A stretch of 64,000 nucleotides of DNA, taken from positions 205,272-269,271 of the forward strand of contig CANDNT010000004.1 in NCBI GenBank assembly GCA_947387485.1, read 5' to 3'. This stretch comes from Aquimarina rhabdastrellae (GTDB taxonomy: Bacteria; Bacteroidota; Bacteroidia; Flavobacteriales; Flavobacteriaceae). Below, one piece after another: positions 1 through 7,811 of this stretch; positions within the stretch are counted from its first letter, which is position 1, and every line of letters begins with the position of its first letter. The notes beneath the pieces were generated by a model. That model saw only the letters and a program-made list of their open reading frames with translations, was not told the DNA's origin and did not search any database. The position numbers and the translations under genes are program-made.

Positions 1-134
1 CTTGTTTTCTAGGATCTAATCATGGATGTCCTACTGGTCAAACTTGTATGCGCTTTAGAAATGTGGATGAAATTAGTGGTGGTGGTACCACTGTTATTAT
101 AGAATCGTTTGAGAATTTATGTGTATGCCCATAA
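1..134 (+). CDS. C-terminal fragment of a small Cys-rich protein
   Basis: An open frame enters from the left edge and stops at a TAA. The 43 visible residues begin CFLGSNHGCP and end NLCVCP, with five cysteines (visible residues 1, 9, 14, 40 and 42) and a GGG stretch in the middle. A strong terminator hairpin follows within 15 bases, which supports this as a real gene end. The family is not recognised. The Cys density could suit a secreted or disulfide-bonded small protein or a peptide precursor, but the N-terminus that would show a leader or signal peptide lies outside the window. Confidence 0.5.
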   Translation, partial: CFLGSNHGCPTGQTCMRFRNVDEISGGGTTVIIESFENLCVCP

Positions 135-148
135 TCTCTAAAGAATTT

Positions 149-180
149 AAACTAGAGATTTTGAATCTCTAGTTTTTAAA
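149..180 (+). terminator. Rho-independent terminator after the left-edge gene
   Basis: A perfect 12-bp stem (AAACTAGAGATT pairing with AATCTCTAGTTT) with a 3-nt loop runs into a short T tract. It ends the truncated left-edge gene and separates it from the MOSC gene. Confidence 0.75.
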
Positions 181-259
181 TATTTATATACTTCATAGTA
201 TTTTTAAACGCTTAAACTAGTATCTTTGGATTATCATTTTCAATCAAAGTGTTATACTT

Positions 260-1075
260 ATGAGTGTACCTACTATATCACAATTAACCATTTATCCTAT
301 TAAATCACTTGACCCTATTTTTCTTTCAGAAGCAGAAATAGGAATTCATTCCCTATTAAATGATCGTTCTTTTGCAATGATTGATACAGAAGGGAAATAT
401 ATAAATGGAAAACGCACTCCTCGAGTTCATCTCCTTAAAACAACTTATAGTTTATCTAAAAGTCTTGTAACATTTTCTGATCGCAATAACGAAAAGAACT
501 CACATGTTTTTGAACTAAAAGAAGGAAACACTGAATTAGACCAATTTCTTTCTGATTTTTTTGATACACCACTTAGATTAGTTCGAAGTGACCAAGGAGA
601 TTTTATGGATGCTCCAAAAAAAAGTGGTATTACCCTAGTTAGTGATGCATCTTTAATATCATTACAACAAGATTTAAATACAACATCTTTTGATGACTTA
701 CGACTACGTTTTAGAGCCAATGTAGAAATTACAGGTGTTGATGCCTATTGGGAAGAAAAATTATTTACCACACCTGGAGAAGGTGTACATTTTAAACTAG
801 GAAATGTTGAGATGATTGGTGTTCGCCCTTGTCCTCGTTGTAATGTTCCTCCCAGAGATCCTCATACTGGAGTTCTTGATAAGACATTTGCTAAAAAAAT
901 GATGTTGAGCAGGAAACGTAACTTACCATCTCAAAATACACTATTATCTCACGGAAAAAACACCTATTACTTAAGTGTAAACGTATATATACCAACATCT
1001 CAAAAAGGTAAAAAAATAGCTATTGGTGATACGCTAAACATCATCAAAACAGTTTCTTTGGAAGGGTTATTTTAA
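260..1075 (+). CDS. MOSC domain-containing protein (YcbX-like)
   Basis: This 271-residue protein has a MOSC N-terminal beta-barrel region (about residues 5-120, starting TISQLTIYPIKSL) and then a MOSC domain. The hallmark is RPCPRCNVPPRDPHTG near residue 190, where the conserved MOSC cysteine and the following DPxTG are seen. MOSC proteins bind molybdenum cofactor or transfer sulfur. YcbX-type members act with a redox partner to reduce N-hydroxylated compounds. No fused ferredoxin domain is present here, unlike E. coli YcbX, so an electron donor would have to come from elsewhere. The gene stands alone and converges on the gene at 1148. The family call is firm; the substrate is unknown. Confidence 0.88.
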   Translation: MSVPTISQLTIYPIKSLDPIFLSEAEIGIHSLLNDRSFAMIDTEGKYINGKRTPRVHLLKTTYSLSKSLVTFSDRNNEKNSHVFELKEGNTELDQFLSDFFDTPLRLVRSDQGDFMDAPKKSGITLVSDASLISLQQDLNTTSFDDLRLRFRANVEITGVDAYWEEKLFTTPGEGVHFKLGNVEMIGVRPCPRCNVPPRDPHTGVLDKTFAKKMMLSRKRNLPSQNTLLSHGKNTYYLSVNVYIPTSQKGKKIAIGDTLNIIKTVSLEGLF

Positions 1076-1081
1076 AAAATA

Positions 1082-1133
1082 AATATATCCTGTAACTTTT
1101 ATTTATTAAATATCTTTTATCACAGGATATATT
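1082..1133. terminator. Convergent hairpin between MOSC gene and the leftward operon
   Basis: A perfect 12-bp inverted repeat (AATATATCCTGT and ACAGGATATATT) with a loop of about 28 nt lies between two converging genes. The T tract is poor, so a terminator role is inferred mainly from position. Confidence 0.45.
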
Positions 1134-1147
1134 CATTGAACTATAAA

Positions 1148-1783
1148 TCAAGAAAACTTCTCTTTTATTTCTTTAATGCAGTCTTTTGCTAATTCTCTAT
1201 AATGCTCCTCTTCTGTTGCTTCTGCATTTAAATACCAACTTGAAAAATCAATTGATAGTGTAGGGAATTTGCTCATTTCCCAAGCGCCATCTTCATTCCA
1301 GATAATTCCTTGAGATAATTCTGCTAATGCTTCGCTTATGCATCCTTGTAATACATAAAAAATTGCTTGCATCCCAAAATTGCGATTCACATACCAACAT
1401 GTATCCACAATTTTAACTTTTTCTAATCGTTGATCTAGGTCTGTAATACTGGTATTGCATTGTTTTAAATCATCCAAACACCACCAAGGATTAGTAGGAT
1501 CTATCAATTCATCTTTTATTTGGTCTTTATAAACTTGTATACCTCCATCTATATCATTAATTGTAAACCAGATGTATTCATTTTCTTGCCAATTAAAACT
1601 CGCTTCAGGATTACATCCTAAGCTATAACTTTCTTCTTCATCTCGTAAAGTTGCAGAAATGGTCATTTCTCCCACTCCTATTTTCTTTAAGAAAGTATTT
1701 AATTTTTGCTGACTTAAACTACAAATTTGATCAAACGTATACGTCTTATTTTCTACAGGAATAATTTCTATGGTCGAACTCAT
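1148..1783 (-). CDS. Uncharacterised 211-aa protein, last gene of the D-2HG operon
   Basis: No family is recognised. The protein is acidic, soluble, without signal peptide or membrane segment, and rich in Trp (for example WFTINDIDGG, NPWWCLDDL and a central DTCWYVNRNFGMQ). Its start codon overlaps the stop of the upstream FAD/Fe-S dehydrogenase gene by 4 bp (ATGA), so the two are almost certainly co-translated from the mRNA that begins with the Lrp/AsnC regulator. The context suggests an accessory role in the same 2-hydroxyacid pathway. That is inference from position only. Confidence 0.7.
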   Translation of the reverse strand: MSSTIEIIPVENKTYTFDQICSLSQQKLNTFLKKIGVGEMTISATLRDEEESYSLGCNPEASFNWQENEYIWFTINDIDGGIQVYKDQIKDELIDPTNPWWCLDDLKQCNTSITDLDQRLEKVKIVDTCWYVNRNFGMQAIFYVLQGCISEALAELSQGIIWNEDGAWEMSKFPTLSIDFSSWYLNAEATEEEHYRELAKDCIKEIKEKFS

Positions 1784-4698
1784 TTTAAAGCTTCTTTTAA
1801 TATGGTTATAGGATGTTTTGCATTACGCGAAGTTCCATCTTTAATTTGATGTCTACAACTTGTTCCTGTTGCAGCGATAATAGTTTCTTCTGGAGCCTTT
1901 CGTACAGCAGGGAACAATGTTTGTTCTCCAATATTCATACTCACCTCATAATGTTCTTTTTCATATCCAAAAGACCCTGCCATTCCGCAACATCCTGATG
2001 GAATAATAGTAACTTTATAGTGTTCTGGTAGGTTAAGAATACTAAAACTATGATATATATTAGACAATGCTTTTTGATGACAATGTCCGTGTAATTTAAT
2101 CGTTTGTTTTGTTGTTGTAAATTGCTCTTTTGTAATATTACCTAGCGACATCTCATTAGCCAAAAATTCATCCAGCATAAGACTATGTTTTGCTAATCTT
2201 GAGGCACCATCTTTATCTGAAGCCAATCGTACATATTCGTCTCTAAATGTAAGTATAGCTGAAGGTTCTACGCCTAGTAAAGGTTTCTCTGTAGTAACTA
2301 TATTTTTAAACGTATTTACGTTACTATTAGCTACACGTTGTGCTTCTTTTAATAATCCTTTAGAAATAAACGTTCGACCACTTTCTTCATGATCAATTAC
2401 CTCAACTTTATAATTCAATTTAGTTAGTACTTCTATAGCATCTATACCTATAGGAGTATCTAAGTAATTGGTAAATTCATCAATAAAAAAATATACCGAC
2501 TTTATTGGGTTTTCTGGCTGTAATTTTTCCAAATGTGAAGCACACCACTTTTTTAATGAAAACTTATGCAATGTAGGGAGTTCTCTTTCTGGAGCAATTC
2601 CCATTGCTTTTTTCATTAATCCAGATGTCACTTTATTTGTAAAAAAGAAATTTGTCAACCCTGGAGTATAACTTCCTATTTTATTGAAAGCATTGTTATA
2701 GGCAAAAAGTTTAGTTCTTATAGAAGTCCCTTGCGCTTTTTGGTATTGGTATTGAAATTCTGCTTTAAGTGCTGCTACATCAACATTTGATGGGCATTCG
2801 CTAGCACATCCTTTACAGCTTAAACACAAATCAAAAACTTCTTTTAGTTCTTTATGATCAAATTTATTGACTTTATCACTATTTGTTAAAAATTCACGTA
2901 GTGTATTAGCTCTACCTCTTGTTGTATCTTTTTCATCTTTGGTAGCGCGGTAACTAGGACACATAGTTCCTCCAGCCTCGGGGGATCGCCTACAGTCTCC
3001 ACTTCCATTACATTTTTCTGCTGCTCTTAATATCCCTAGAGAATCTGTAAAATCTAGTAAAGTTTTTACTTCTGGCTCTTTACGATCTGGAACATAACGT
3101 AATGATTCGTTCATAGGATATGCATCTACAATCTTCCCTGGATTAAAAATTCCGTTGGGATCAAAAGCTTTTTTAATACGTTTAAGCATTTGATAATTTG
3201 CATCACCTATCATATATGGTATATACTCTGCTCTTACGATTCCGTCACCATGCTCACCACTCATCGATCCCTTATATTTCTTGACCAAAGTAGCTACATC
3301 ATCAGTAATCTGCTTAAACAAGCGAACATCTTCACCTTTCTTTAGATCCAAAATCGGACGCAAATGTAATTCTCCAGCCCCAGCATGTGCGTAATATACA
3401 GCATCTTGTCCATGCTTTTTCATCAAATCAGAAAACTCAGCTATATACGGCGCTAAATCTTCTAGAGCTACTGCTGTATCTTCTATACATGCAACAGCTT
3501 TACGATCGCCTACGATATTACCTAATAATCCTAAACCTGCTTTTCTTAATTCTAAAGCTTGATTGATCTCTTTTCCTTTTAAAATTGGATTAGCATAACT
3601 TAGACCTGTATTAGCTAATTTTTCTAGTAAAGCATCCTTTTGACGTTCTAAATCTTCGAGATTATCAGCCCTTAATTCTAACATCAAAATAGCTTCAGGA
3701 TCATCTGCTATAAAAAAACGATTCTTTAATTGCTCCTTATTATTTTTTGTACAATCTAAAATCGTCTTATCCATCATTTCGCATGTAAACAAATTGTGAT
3801 CCATTACTGGTGCTACATCTTGTAAACAATCTGCTATAGATTTATAATGAGACGCTATCATTAAAGATTCTTGAGGCGGAAGCTTATCTAATTGTAATGT
3901 TATTGTTGTACTTATGGCCAAAGTTCCTTCACTTCCAGCCAAAAGATCACACATATTAAAATCATTACCTTCTTCTTTAAAAACAGTAGTATTAATCAAT
4001 TCATCTACTGCATATCCTGTACTTCTACGATGTATCTCTGGTTTAGGGAAATTCTCAAATATCGCTTGTTGTACAGCATCATCTTTCAACTCATCGTATA
4101 GCTTTTGGTATAAACTTCCTTCAAAAGTAGAAGCTGTTCGCTTTTGATGAAAATCTTCTTTATCAATAGCTTTAAAAATAGCCTCACTACCATCTGACAA
4201 CAGCGTTTCTATGGCAACAACTTTATCACGAGTTACGCCATATTGAATAGAAGTAGTACCACTACTATTATTACCTACCATTCCTCCTATCATACAACGA
4301 TTAGAAGTTGACGTATTAGGTCCAAAAAACAATCCATAAGGTTTTAAAAACCTATTAAGATCATCTCTTATTACTCCTGGTTCAACCCTCACTGTTTGAT
4401 TTTTTTCATCAAGCTCAAGAATCCTCGTAAAATGTTTAGATACATCTACAACAATTCCTTCTCCTACACATTGTCCTGCCAACGAAGTCCCCGCTGTTCT
4501 AGGAATGATCCCTACTTTATGTGTATTGGCAAAAGAAATTAATTCTTTAAGGTCTTTCTTTGATTTAGGAAAAGCTACAGCCAAAGGTGTTTTACGATAA
4601 ACCGATGCATCAGTCGCATAAAGCGTCTTTGTTAGTTTATCATTTAAAATCGTTCCATCTAGACGATTCTCAAGGGCTTTTAATTCGTTCGTATTCAT
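1780..4698 (-). CDS. FAD-binding and 4Fe-4S fusion dehydrogenase, likely D-2-hydroxyglutarate dehydrogenase (YdiJ/GlcD-GlcF type)
   Basis: The 972-residue fusion oxidises a D-2-hydroxyacid to its 2-oxoacid and passes electrons through Fe-S centres, probably to the quinone pool. The N-terminal half is a PCMH/VAO FAD domain (PRTAGTSLAGQ and FGPNTSTSNRCMIGG motifs) followed by the FAD-oxidase C-terminal domain with GEHGDG. The C-terminal half is GlcF/GlpC-like: a Cys cluster CNGSGDC...TMCPSY near residues 560-580, CLSCKGCASECP near residue 625, and CCG-domain motifs HGHCHQK and SGCCGMAGSFG near residue 900. Length and order match YdiJ-type enzymes. It overlaps both its operon neighbours by 4 bp. 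The HglS-like gene on the other side of the regulator makes D-2-hydroxyglutarate the best substrate guess. D-lactate or glycolate remain possible. Confidence 0.88.
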   Translation of the reverse strand: MNTNELKALENRLDGTILNDKLTKTLYATDASVYRKTPLAVAFPKSKKDLKELISFANTHKVGIIPRTAGTSLAGQCVGEGIVVDVSKHFTRILELDEKNQTVRVEPGVIRDDLNRFLKPYGLFFGPNTSTSNRCMIGGMVGNNSSGTTSIQYGVTRDKVVAIETLLSDGSEAIFKAIDKEDFHQKRTASTFEGSLYQKLYDELKDDAVQQAIFENFPKPEIHRRSTGYAVDELINTTVFKEEGNDFNMCDLLAGSEGTLAISTTITLQLDKLPPQESLMIASHYKSIADCLQDVAPVMDHNLFTCEMMDKTILDCTKNNKEQLKNRFFIADDPEAILMLELRADNLEDLERQKDALLEKLANTGLSYANPILKGKEINQALELRKAGLGLLGNIVGDRKAVACIEDTAVALEDLAPYIAEFSDLMKKHGQDAVYYAHAGAGELHLRPILDLKKGEDVRLFKQITDDVATLVKKYKGSMSGEHGDGIVRAEYIPYMIGDANYQMLKRIKKAFDPNGIFNPGKIVDAYPMNESLRYVPDRKEPEVKTLLDFTDSLGILRAAEKCNGSGDCRRSPEAGGTMCPSYRATKDEKDTTRGRANTLREFLTNSDKVNKFDHKELKEVFDLCLSCKGCASECPSNVDVAALKAEFQYQYQKAQGTSIRTKLFAYNNAFNKIGSYTPGLTNFFFTNKVTSGLMKKAMGIAPERELPTLHKFSLKKWCASHLEKLQPENPIKSVYFFIDEFTNYLDTPIGIDAIEVLTKLNYKVEVIDHEESGRTFISKGLLKEAQRVANSNVNTFKNIVTTEKPLLGVEPSAILTFRDEYVRLASDKDGASRLAKHSLMLDEFLANEMSLGNITKEQFTTTKQTIKLHGHCHQKALSNIYHSFSILNLPEHYKVTIIPSGCCGMAGSFGYEKEHYEVSMNIGEQTLFPAVRKAPEETIIAATGTSCRHQIKDGTSRNAKHPITILKEALK

Positions 4699-5168
4699 AT
4701 ATTCTTCTGAATGATATCTAGAGGTACTGGTCTTTTAAAATTGGTATCAAAACAGATAAAACTATCTGTTCCTGCAACGCCATCAATTTGATGAATTTGC
4801 TCATATAATAGGGTTCTTAAGTGCTGATTATCTTTTGCAAAAATAAGGATGAAAATTGCATAATTACCAGATACGTAATTACATTCTACAATTTCTTGTA
4901 TTTGTTGTAGTTCATTAACTACAGATACTGCAAATCGAGCTTCTCTCAATCTTATTCCTACATAAGACTTAGTTTTATACCCTATACGTTGTTCATCTAC
5001 AGCAAAAGCAGCTTTATCAATCACTCCTTCTTGCTGTAATTTTTTAATACGTTGATGCACCAAAGAGTTAGAAATCTTTAACTCGTCGGCTATTTGAGAA
5101 TACGGTTTTCTAGCATCTTCTCGTATATACGTTAAGATCTGTTGATCTACATAATCAAAATGACTCAT
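4695..5168 (-). CDS. Lrp/AsnC family transcriptional regulator
   Basis: A 157-residue protein of typical Lrp/AsnC size. The N-terminal winged helix-turn-helix (about residues 5-60, DQQILTYIREDARKPYSQIA then SNSLVHQRIKKLQQEGVI) is followed by an AsnC/RAM ligand-binding domain (about residues 65-145, with NYVSGNYAIFILIFAKD). Such regulators usually sense an amino acid or a related oxoacid. The gene is first in a leftward operon with the FAD/Fe-S dehydrogenase (4-bp overlap) and is divergent from the DUF1338 dioxygenase. It is the obvious candidate to control both transcripts. Palindromes in the shared intergenic region support this. Confidence 0.93.
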   Translation of the reverse strand: MSHFDYVDQQILTYIREDARKPYSQIADELKISNSLVHQRIKKLQQEGVIDKAAFAVDEQRIGYKTKSYVGIRLREARFAVSVVNELQQIQEIVECNYVSGNYAIFILIFAKDNQHLRTLLYEQIHQIDGVAGTDSFICFDTNFKRPVPLDIIQKNI

Positions 5169-5197
5169 CTTTTTCTTCTATTCTATAAAGTTGTCAG

Positions 5198-5286
5198 CAA
5201 AATGATTTTGTTAGGTGAATTTTAAAATTAATTTGACACAAAAACATTCATTAAAATGTAAAAATCATTCTACTAAAACCTAACAA
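5198..5286. promoter_or_regulatory. Divergent control region with candidate Lrp/AsnC operators
   Basis: The gap between the regulator and the dioxygenase holds an odd-centred palindrome CAAAATGATTTTG (5198-5210) about 30 bp before the regulator start. It also holds two inverted pairs: AATGATTTT (5201-5209) with AAAATCATT (5261-5269), and TTGTTAGGT (5208-5216) with ACCTAACAA (5278-5286). Paired half-sites some 60-70 bp apart suit DNA wrapping by an octameric Lrp-type protein. The operator role is inferred. Confidence 0.5.
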
Positions 5287-5299
5287 TGGTCAAAATTAG

Positions 5300-5307
5300 T
5301 ATTTTTG
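5300..5307 (+). promoter_or_regulatory. Candidate -7 element for the DUF1338 gene
   Basis: TATTTTTG matches the Bacteroidota consensus TAnnTTTG, 19 bp before the ATG. This would give a very short leader. No convincing -33 TTTG was found at the right spacing. Confidence 0.4.
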
Positions 5308-5325
5308 CTCAAAAAAAGAAAGTAG

Positions 5326-6135
5326 ATGGACACTAACCTATTTTTTGAGGAACTTTGGAAACAATACACTGCTAAAACACCTTCTGCTCAAAAGGTAAAA
5401 GATCTTTTTGAGAATGAAGGAAATACTATTTTTAACGATCATATCGCTATAAGAACATTTAACGATCCTAGGATTGATATTGAAGCTTTAGCGAAACCTT
5501 TCTTAGCAATGGGTTATGAACCTAAAGGTGAATATCGTTTTGAAGCAAAAAAATTATTTGCTAGACATTTTGAGCATGCAACAGATACTAACGCTCCAAA
5601 AATTTTCATCAGTCAATTACTTACTGAAGAATTTTCTGCAGCGCTACAACAAACTGTAACAGATCTTGTTGATAGTGTTGACGCTGAGCAATTAGCCAAA
5701 GAGGCTTTAATACTTGAGGGGCGTTTATGGGATACTCCTTCTTTTGATGTATACCAAACTCTAATGAAAGAATCAGAATATGCTGCATGGATGTATGTAA
5801 ATGGATTCTGTTCTAATCACTTTACTGTAGATGTAAATAAATTAGATACATTTACTTCACTACAAGCTGTAAACGAATTCTTAAAAGAAAAAGGATTTAA
5901 ATTAAATGCTTCTGGTGGTGAAATCAAAGGTACACCTGAGCAATTATTAGAGCAATCTAGTATTCTTGCAGATGTTGTTGACGTTGAGTTTAAAGAAGGT
6001 AATAAGAAAATTACTTCTTGTTATTATGAGTTTGCTTTCCGTTACCCTAAAGCAGACGGAAGTTTATTTACAGGTTTTATAGCTAATTCTGCAGATAAAA
6101 TCTTTGAAAGTACAGATATGCAGTTACAATCCTAA
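5326..6135 (+). CDS. DUF1338 / HglS-like 2-oxoadipate dioxygenase/decarboxylase
   Basis: The 269-residue protein is a DUF1338 member. In Pseudomonas putida the family enzyme HglS is an Fe(II)-dependent dioxygenase that turns 2-oxoadipate into D-2-hydroxyglutarate in lysine catabolism. The expected metal ligands are visible: His39 in NDHIAIRTF, His165 in SNHFTVDV and Glu235 in YYEFAFRYP. Arg43 sits four residues after the first His, as the substrate-binding Arg does in HglS. At about 270 residues it is much shorter than P. putida HglS, as in the compact bacterial DUF1338 group. It is divergent from an Lrp regulator and a probable D-2-hydroxyglutarate dehydrogenase, which would consume the product. 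Exact substrate is inferred. Confidence 0.85.
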   Translation: MDTNLFFEELWKQYTAKTPSAQKVKDLFENEGNTIFNDHIAIRTFNDPRIDIEALAKPFLAMGYEPKGEYRFEAKKLFARHFEHATDTNAPKIFISQLLTEEFSAALQQTVTDLVDSVDAEQLAKEALILEGRLWDTPSFDVYQTLMKESEYAAWMYVNGFCSNHFTVDVNKLDTFTSLQAVNEFLKEKGFKLNASGGEIKGTPEQLLEQSSILADVVDVEFKEGNKKITSCYYEFAFRYPKADGSLFTGFIANSADKIFESTDMQLQS

Positions 6136-6169
6136 TCGGATTTTTTCTATATCATATATCTTTAAATGC

Positions 6170-6204
6170 AAAAGAGGTTCTTGATTAAGAATCTCTTTTT
6201 TTTA
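6170..6204 (+). terminator. Terminator after the DUF1338 gene
   Basis: An AAAGAGGTTCTT stem pairs with AAGAATCTCTTT (one G-T pair) around a 4-nt loop and is followed by a long T run. Confidence 0.7.
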
Positions 6205-6267
6205 TTATTAGAATTCGCTTTATTTCTTTTGCTGCCAAATTTGTATTTTTAAATTTTCACATTGATT

Positions 6268-6831
6268 ATGGATTTACCCGAATTATACTTTAAAACAGCT
6301 CAAGAATGGAGATCATGGTTACATGAGCATCACAACACGGCAAAAGGAGTTTATTTGATTTTTTATAAAGTTAATTCTCAAATACCTAGTATGCGATGGG
6401 AAGAAGCCGTTAAGGTTGCTTTATGTTACGGATGGATTGATTCTACTGTAAAAAAATTAGACGATGAACGTCGTAGACAATACTTCACTCCTAGAAAACC
6501 TAAAAGCGTCTGGAGTAAACTCAATAAATCTTATATTGAAGATCTTACTGCAAAAGGCCTTATGCATGAAAGCGGTATCAATATGATTACTATTGCCAAA
6601 GAAAATGGTTCCTGGGTAGCCCTTGATGATGTAGAAAATTTAATTATACCTCAAGACTTACAAACTGCATTTAGCTTAAATCCTAAGGCCTTTATAAATT
6701 ATAACAATTTTAGCCCTAGTTATCGTAAAGCATATTTGTATTGGTTATTTCAAGCAAAGCGAAAAGAAACTCGTCAAAAACGCATTCTAGAAATTATACG
6801 TTTATGTGAAGCTAATATAAAATCTAAATAA
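6268..6831 (+). CDS. YdeI/OmpD-associated family protein
   Basis: A 187-residue soluble protein of the YdeI family, which is linked to resistance against cationic peptides in some bacteria but is biochemically undefined. Recognisable segments are FKTAQEWRSWLHEHH at the N-terminus, WEEAVKVALCYGWIDS, the RRRQYFTPRKPKSVWSKLN block and the C-terminal helix with FNNFSPSYRKAYLYWL-like residues. A TTG lies two codons upstream in the same frame, but the ATG at 6268 is the better start because it puts MDLPELYFKT at the N-terminus as in relatives. The gene is single and converges on the stress protein gene. Confidence 0.85.
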   Translation: MDLPELYFKTAQEWRSWLHEHHNTAKGVYLIFYKVNSQIPSMRWEEAVKVALCYGWIDSTVKKLDDERRRQYFTPRKPKSVWSKLNKSYIEDLTAKGLMHESGINMITIAKENGSWVALDDVENLIIPQDLQTAFSLNPKAFINYNNFSPSYRKAYLYWLFQAKRKETRQKRILEIIRLCEANIKSK

Positions 6832-6833
6832 AT

Positions 6834-6878
6834 AGACTGCTTAAAGCTTGATCAAATGACCAACACTTTAAACAGTCT
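6834..6878. terminator. Hairpin between converging genes
   Basis: AGACTGCTTAAAG and CTTTAAACAGTCT pair with one mismatch around a 19-nt loop. There is no clear T tract. The site lies between the YdeI-like gene and the converging universal stress gene. Confidence 0.4.
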
Positions 6879-6952
6879 TCCTTCTCTAACAAATAACTTA
6901 TCGTTAATATTTTTAATACAGTATGTCCTAATTTAGGCTACCTAAATTACTT

Positions 6953-7786
6953 TTAATTAATATGGAACGTAATTACAGGTAAAGTCGCATGATTTGCTAT
7001 ATCTTCTCCTATGCTTCCGTATAAGAAATGAGAGAGTCCTTTGCGTGCATGAGTAGAAATTGCTAGAATATCTGCATCTACTTGAGCTGCATAATTAAAA
7101 GTTCCTCTTTCTACATTATAATCTGAATAATGTGCAACTTCTTTTAATCGATCTAAATTTCCATCAGCTTTGATTAAGAAACTTTTAATCTGATTGTCAA
7201 TTTCTATAGTGCTCTCAAATTGGCTTGGTGTATTGATATATACAGGATATAGTTTTCCTCCAATTAATTTTGAGAACGCTTCTGCTTTTCTAAAAGCTTC
7301 TAAATCTTCGGTAGCAAAATTACTTGCAAATACTAATTTCTTAAATTGTATCGATGGTAATTGTTCCTTAACAACCAAAACTGGAACTGATGCGGTACGA
7401 ACTACACGTTCTGTATTAGATCCTATAAACAACTCTTTAAGTCCATGGACTCCATGAGATCCCATGATAATCAAGTCTGCTCCATGTTCTTTAACCAACT
7501 CGTTAAGCTCACTAAATACTTTAAAATGCTTAACTATAGGTGTGATCTTAATATCTTTTAGATAAGGTTTATCCAAAAATGTTTCGAATTTCTGTTCTGC
7601 AAGCTTTAAAAAGAAAACGGATTCTGTGTGTGCTTGAGAGTTATTACGTATCAACATCGTATTTGACATTTCAAGCATATGTACAGCTAATATTTCAGCT
7701 TCAAATTGTGTTGCTAATTCTGCAGCAGCAGCCAATGCATATTCAGAATGTTCAGAAAAATCTACAGGTACAATAATTTTCTTCAT
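6953..7786 (-). CDS. Universal stress protein with two UspA domains
   Basis: The 277-residue cytoplasmic protein is a tandem UspA, the usual Bacteroidota form. The first domain (about 1-140) opens with KKIIVPVDFSEHSEYAL and closes with the nucleotide-binding signature MGSHGVHG...GSNTERVV...PVLVV. The second (about 150-277) is weaker, with STHARKG...GSIGED and PVITF, and may have lost ATP binding. It starts 25 bp after the hemN stop on the same strand, so the two are probably one transcript. Pairing with an oxygen-independent haem enzyme suggests induction under low oxygen. Confidence 0.93.
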   Translation of the reverse strand: MKKIIVPVDFSEHSEYALAAAAELATQFEAEILAVHMLEMSNTMLIRNNSQAHTESVFFLKLAEQKFETFLDKPYLKDIKITPIVKHFKVFSELNELVKEHGADLIIMGSHGVHGLKELFIGSNTERVVRTASVPVLVVKEQLPSIQFKKLVFASNFATEDLEAFRKAEAFSKLIGGKLYPVYINTPSQFESTIEIDNQIKSFLIKADGNLDRLKEVAHYSDYNVERGTFNYAAQVDADILAISTHARKGLSHFLYGSIGEDIANHATLPVITFHIN

Positions 7787-7811
7787 AACTAATTAATTTT
7801 GGGGTTTACAT

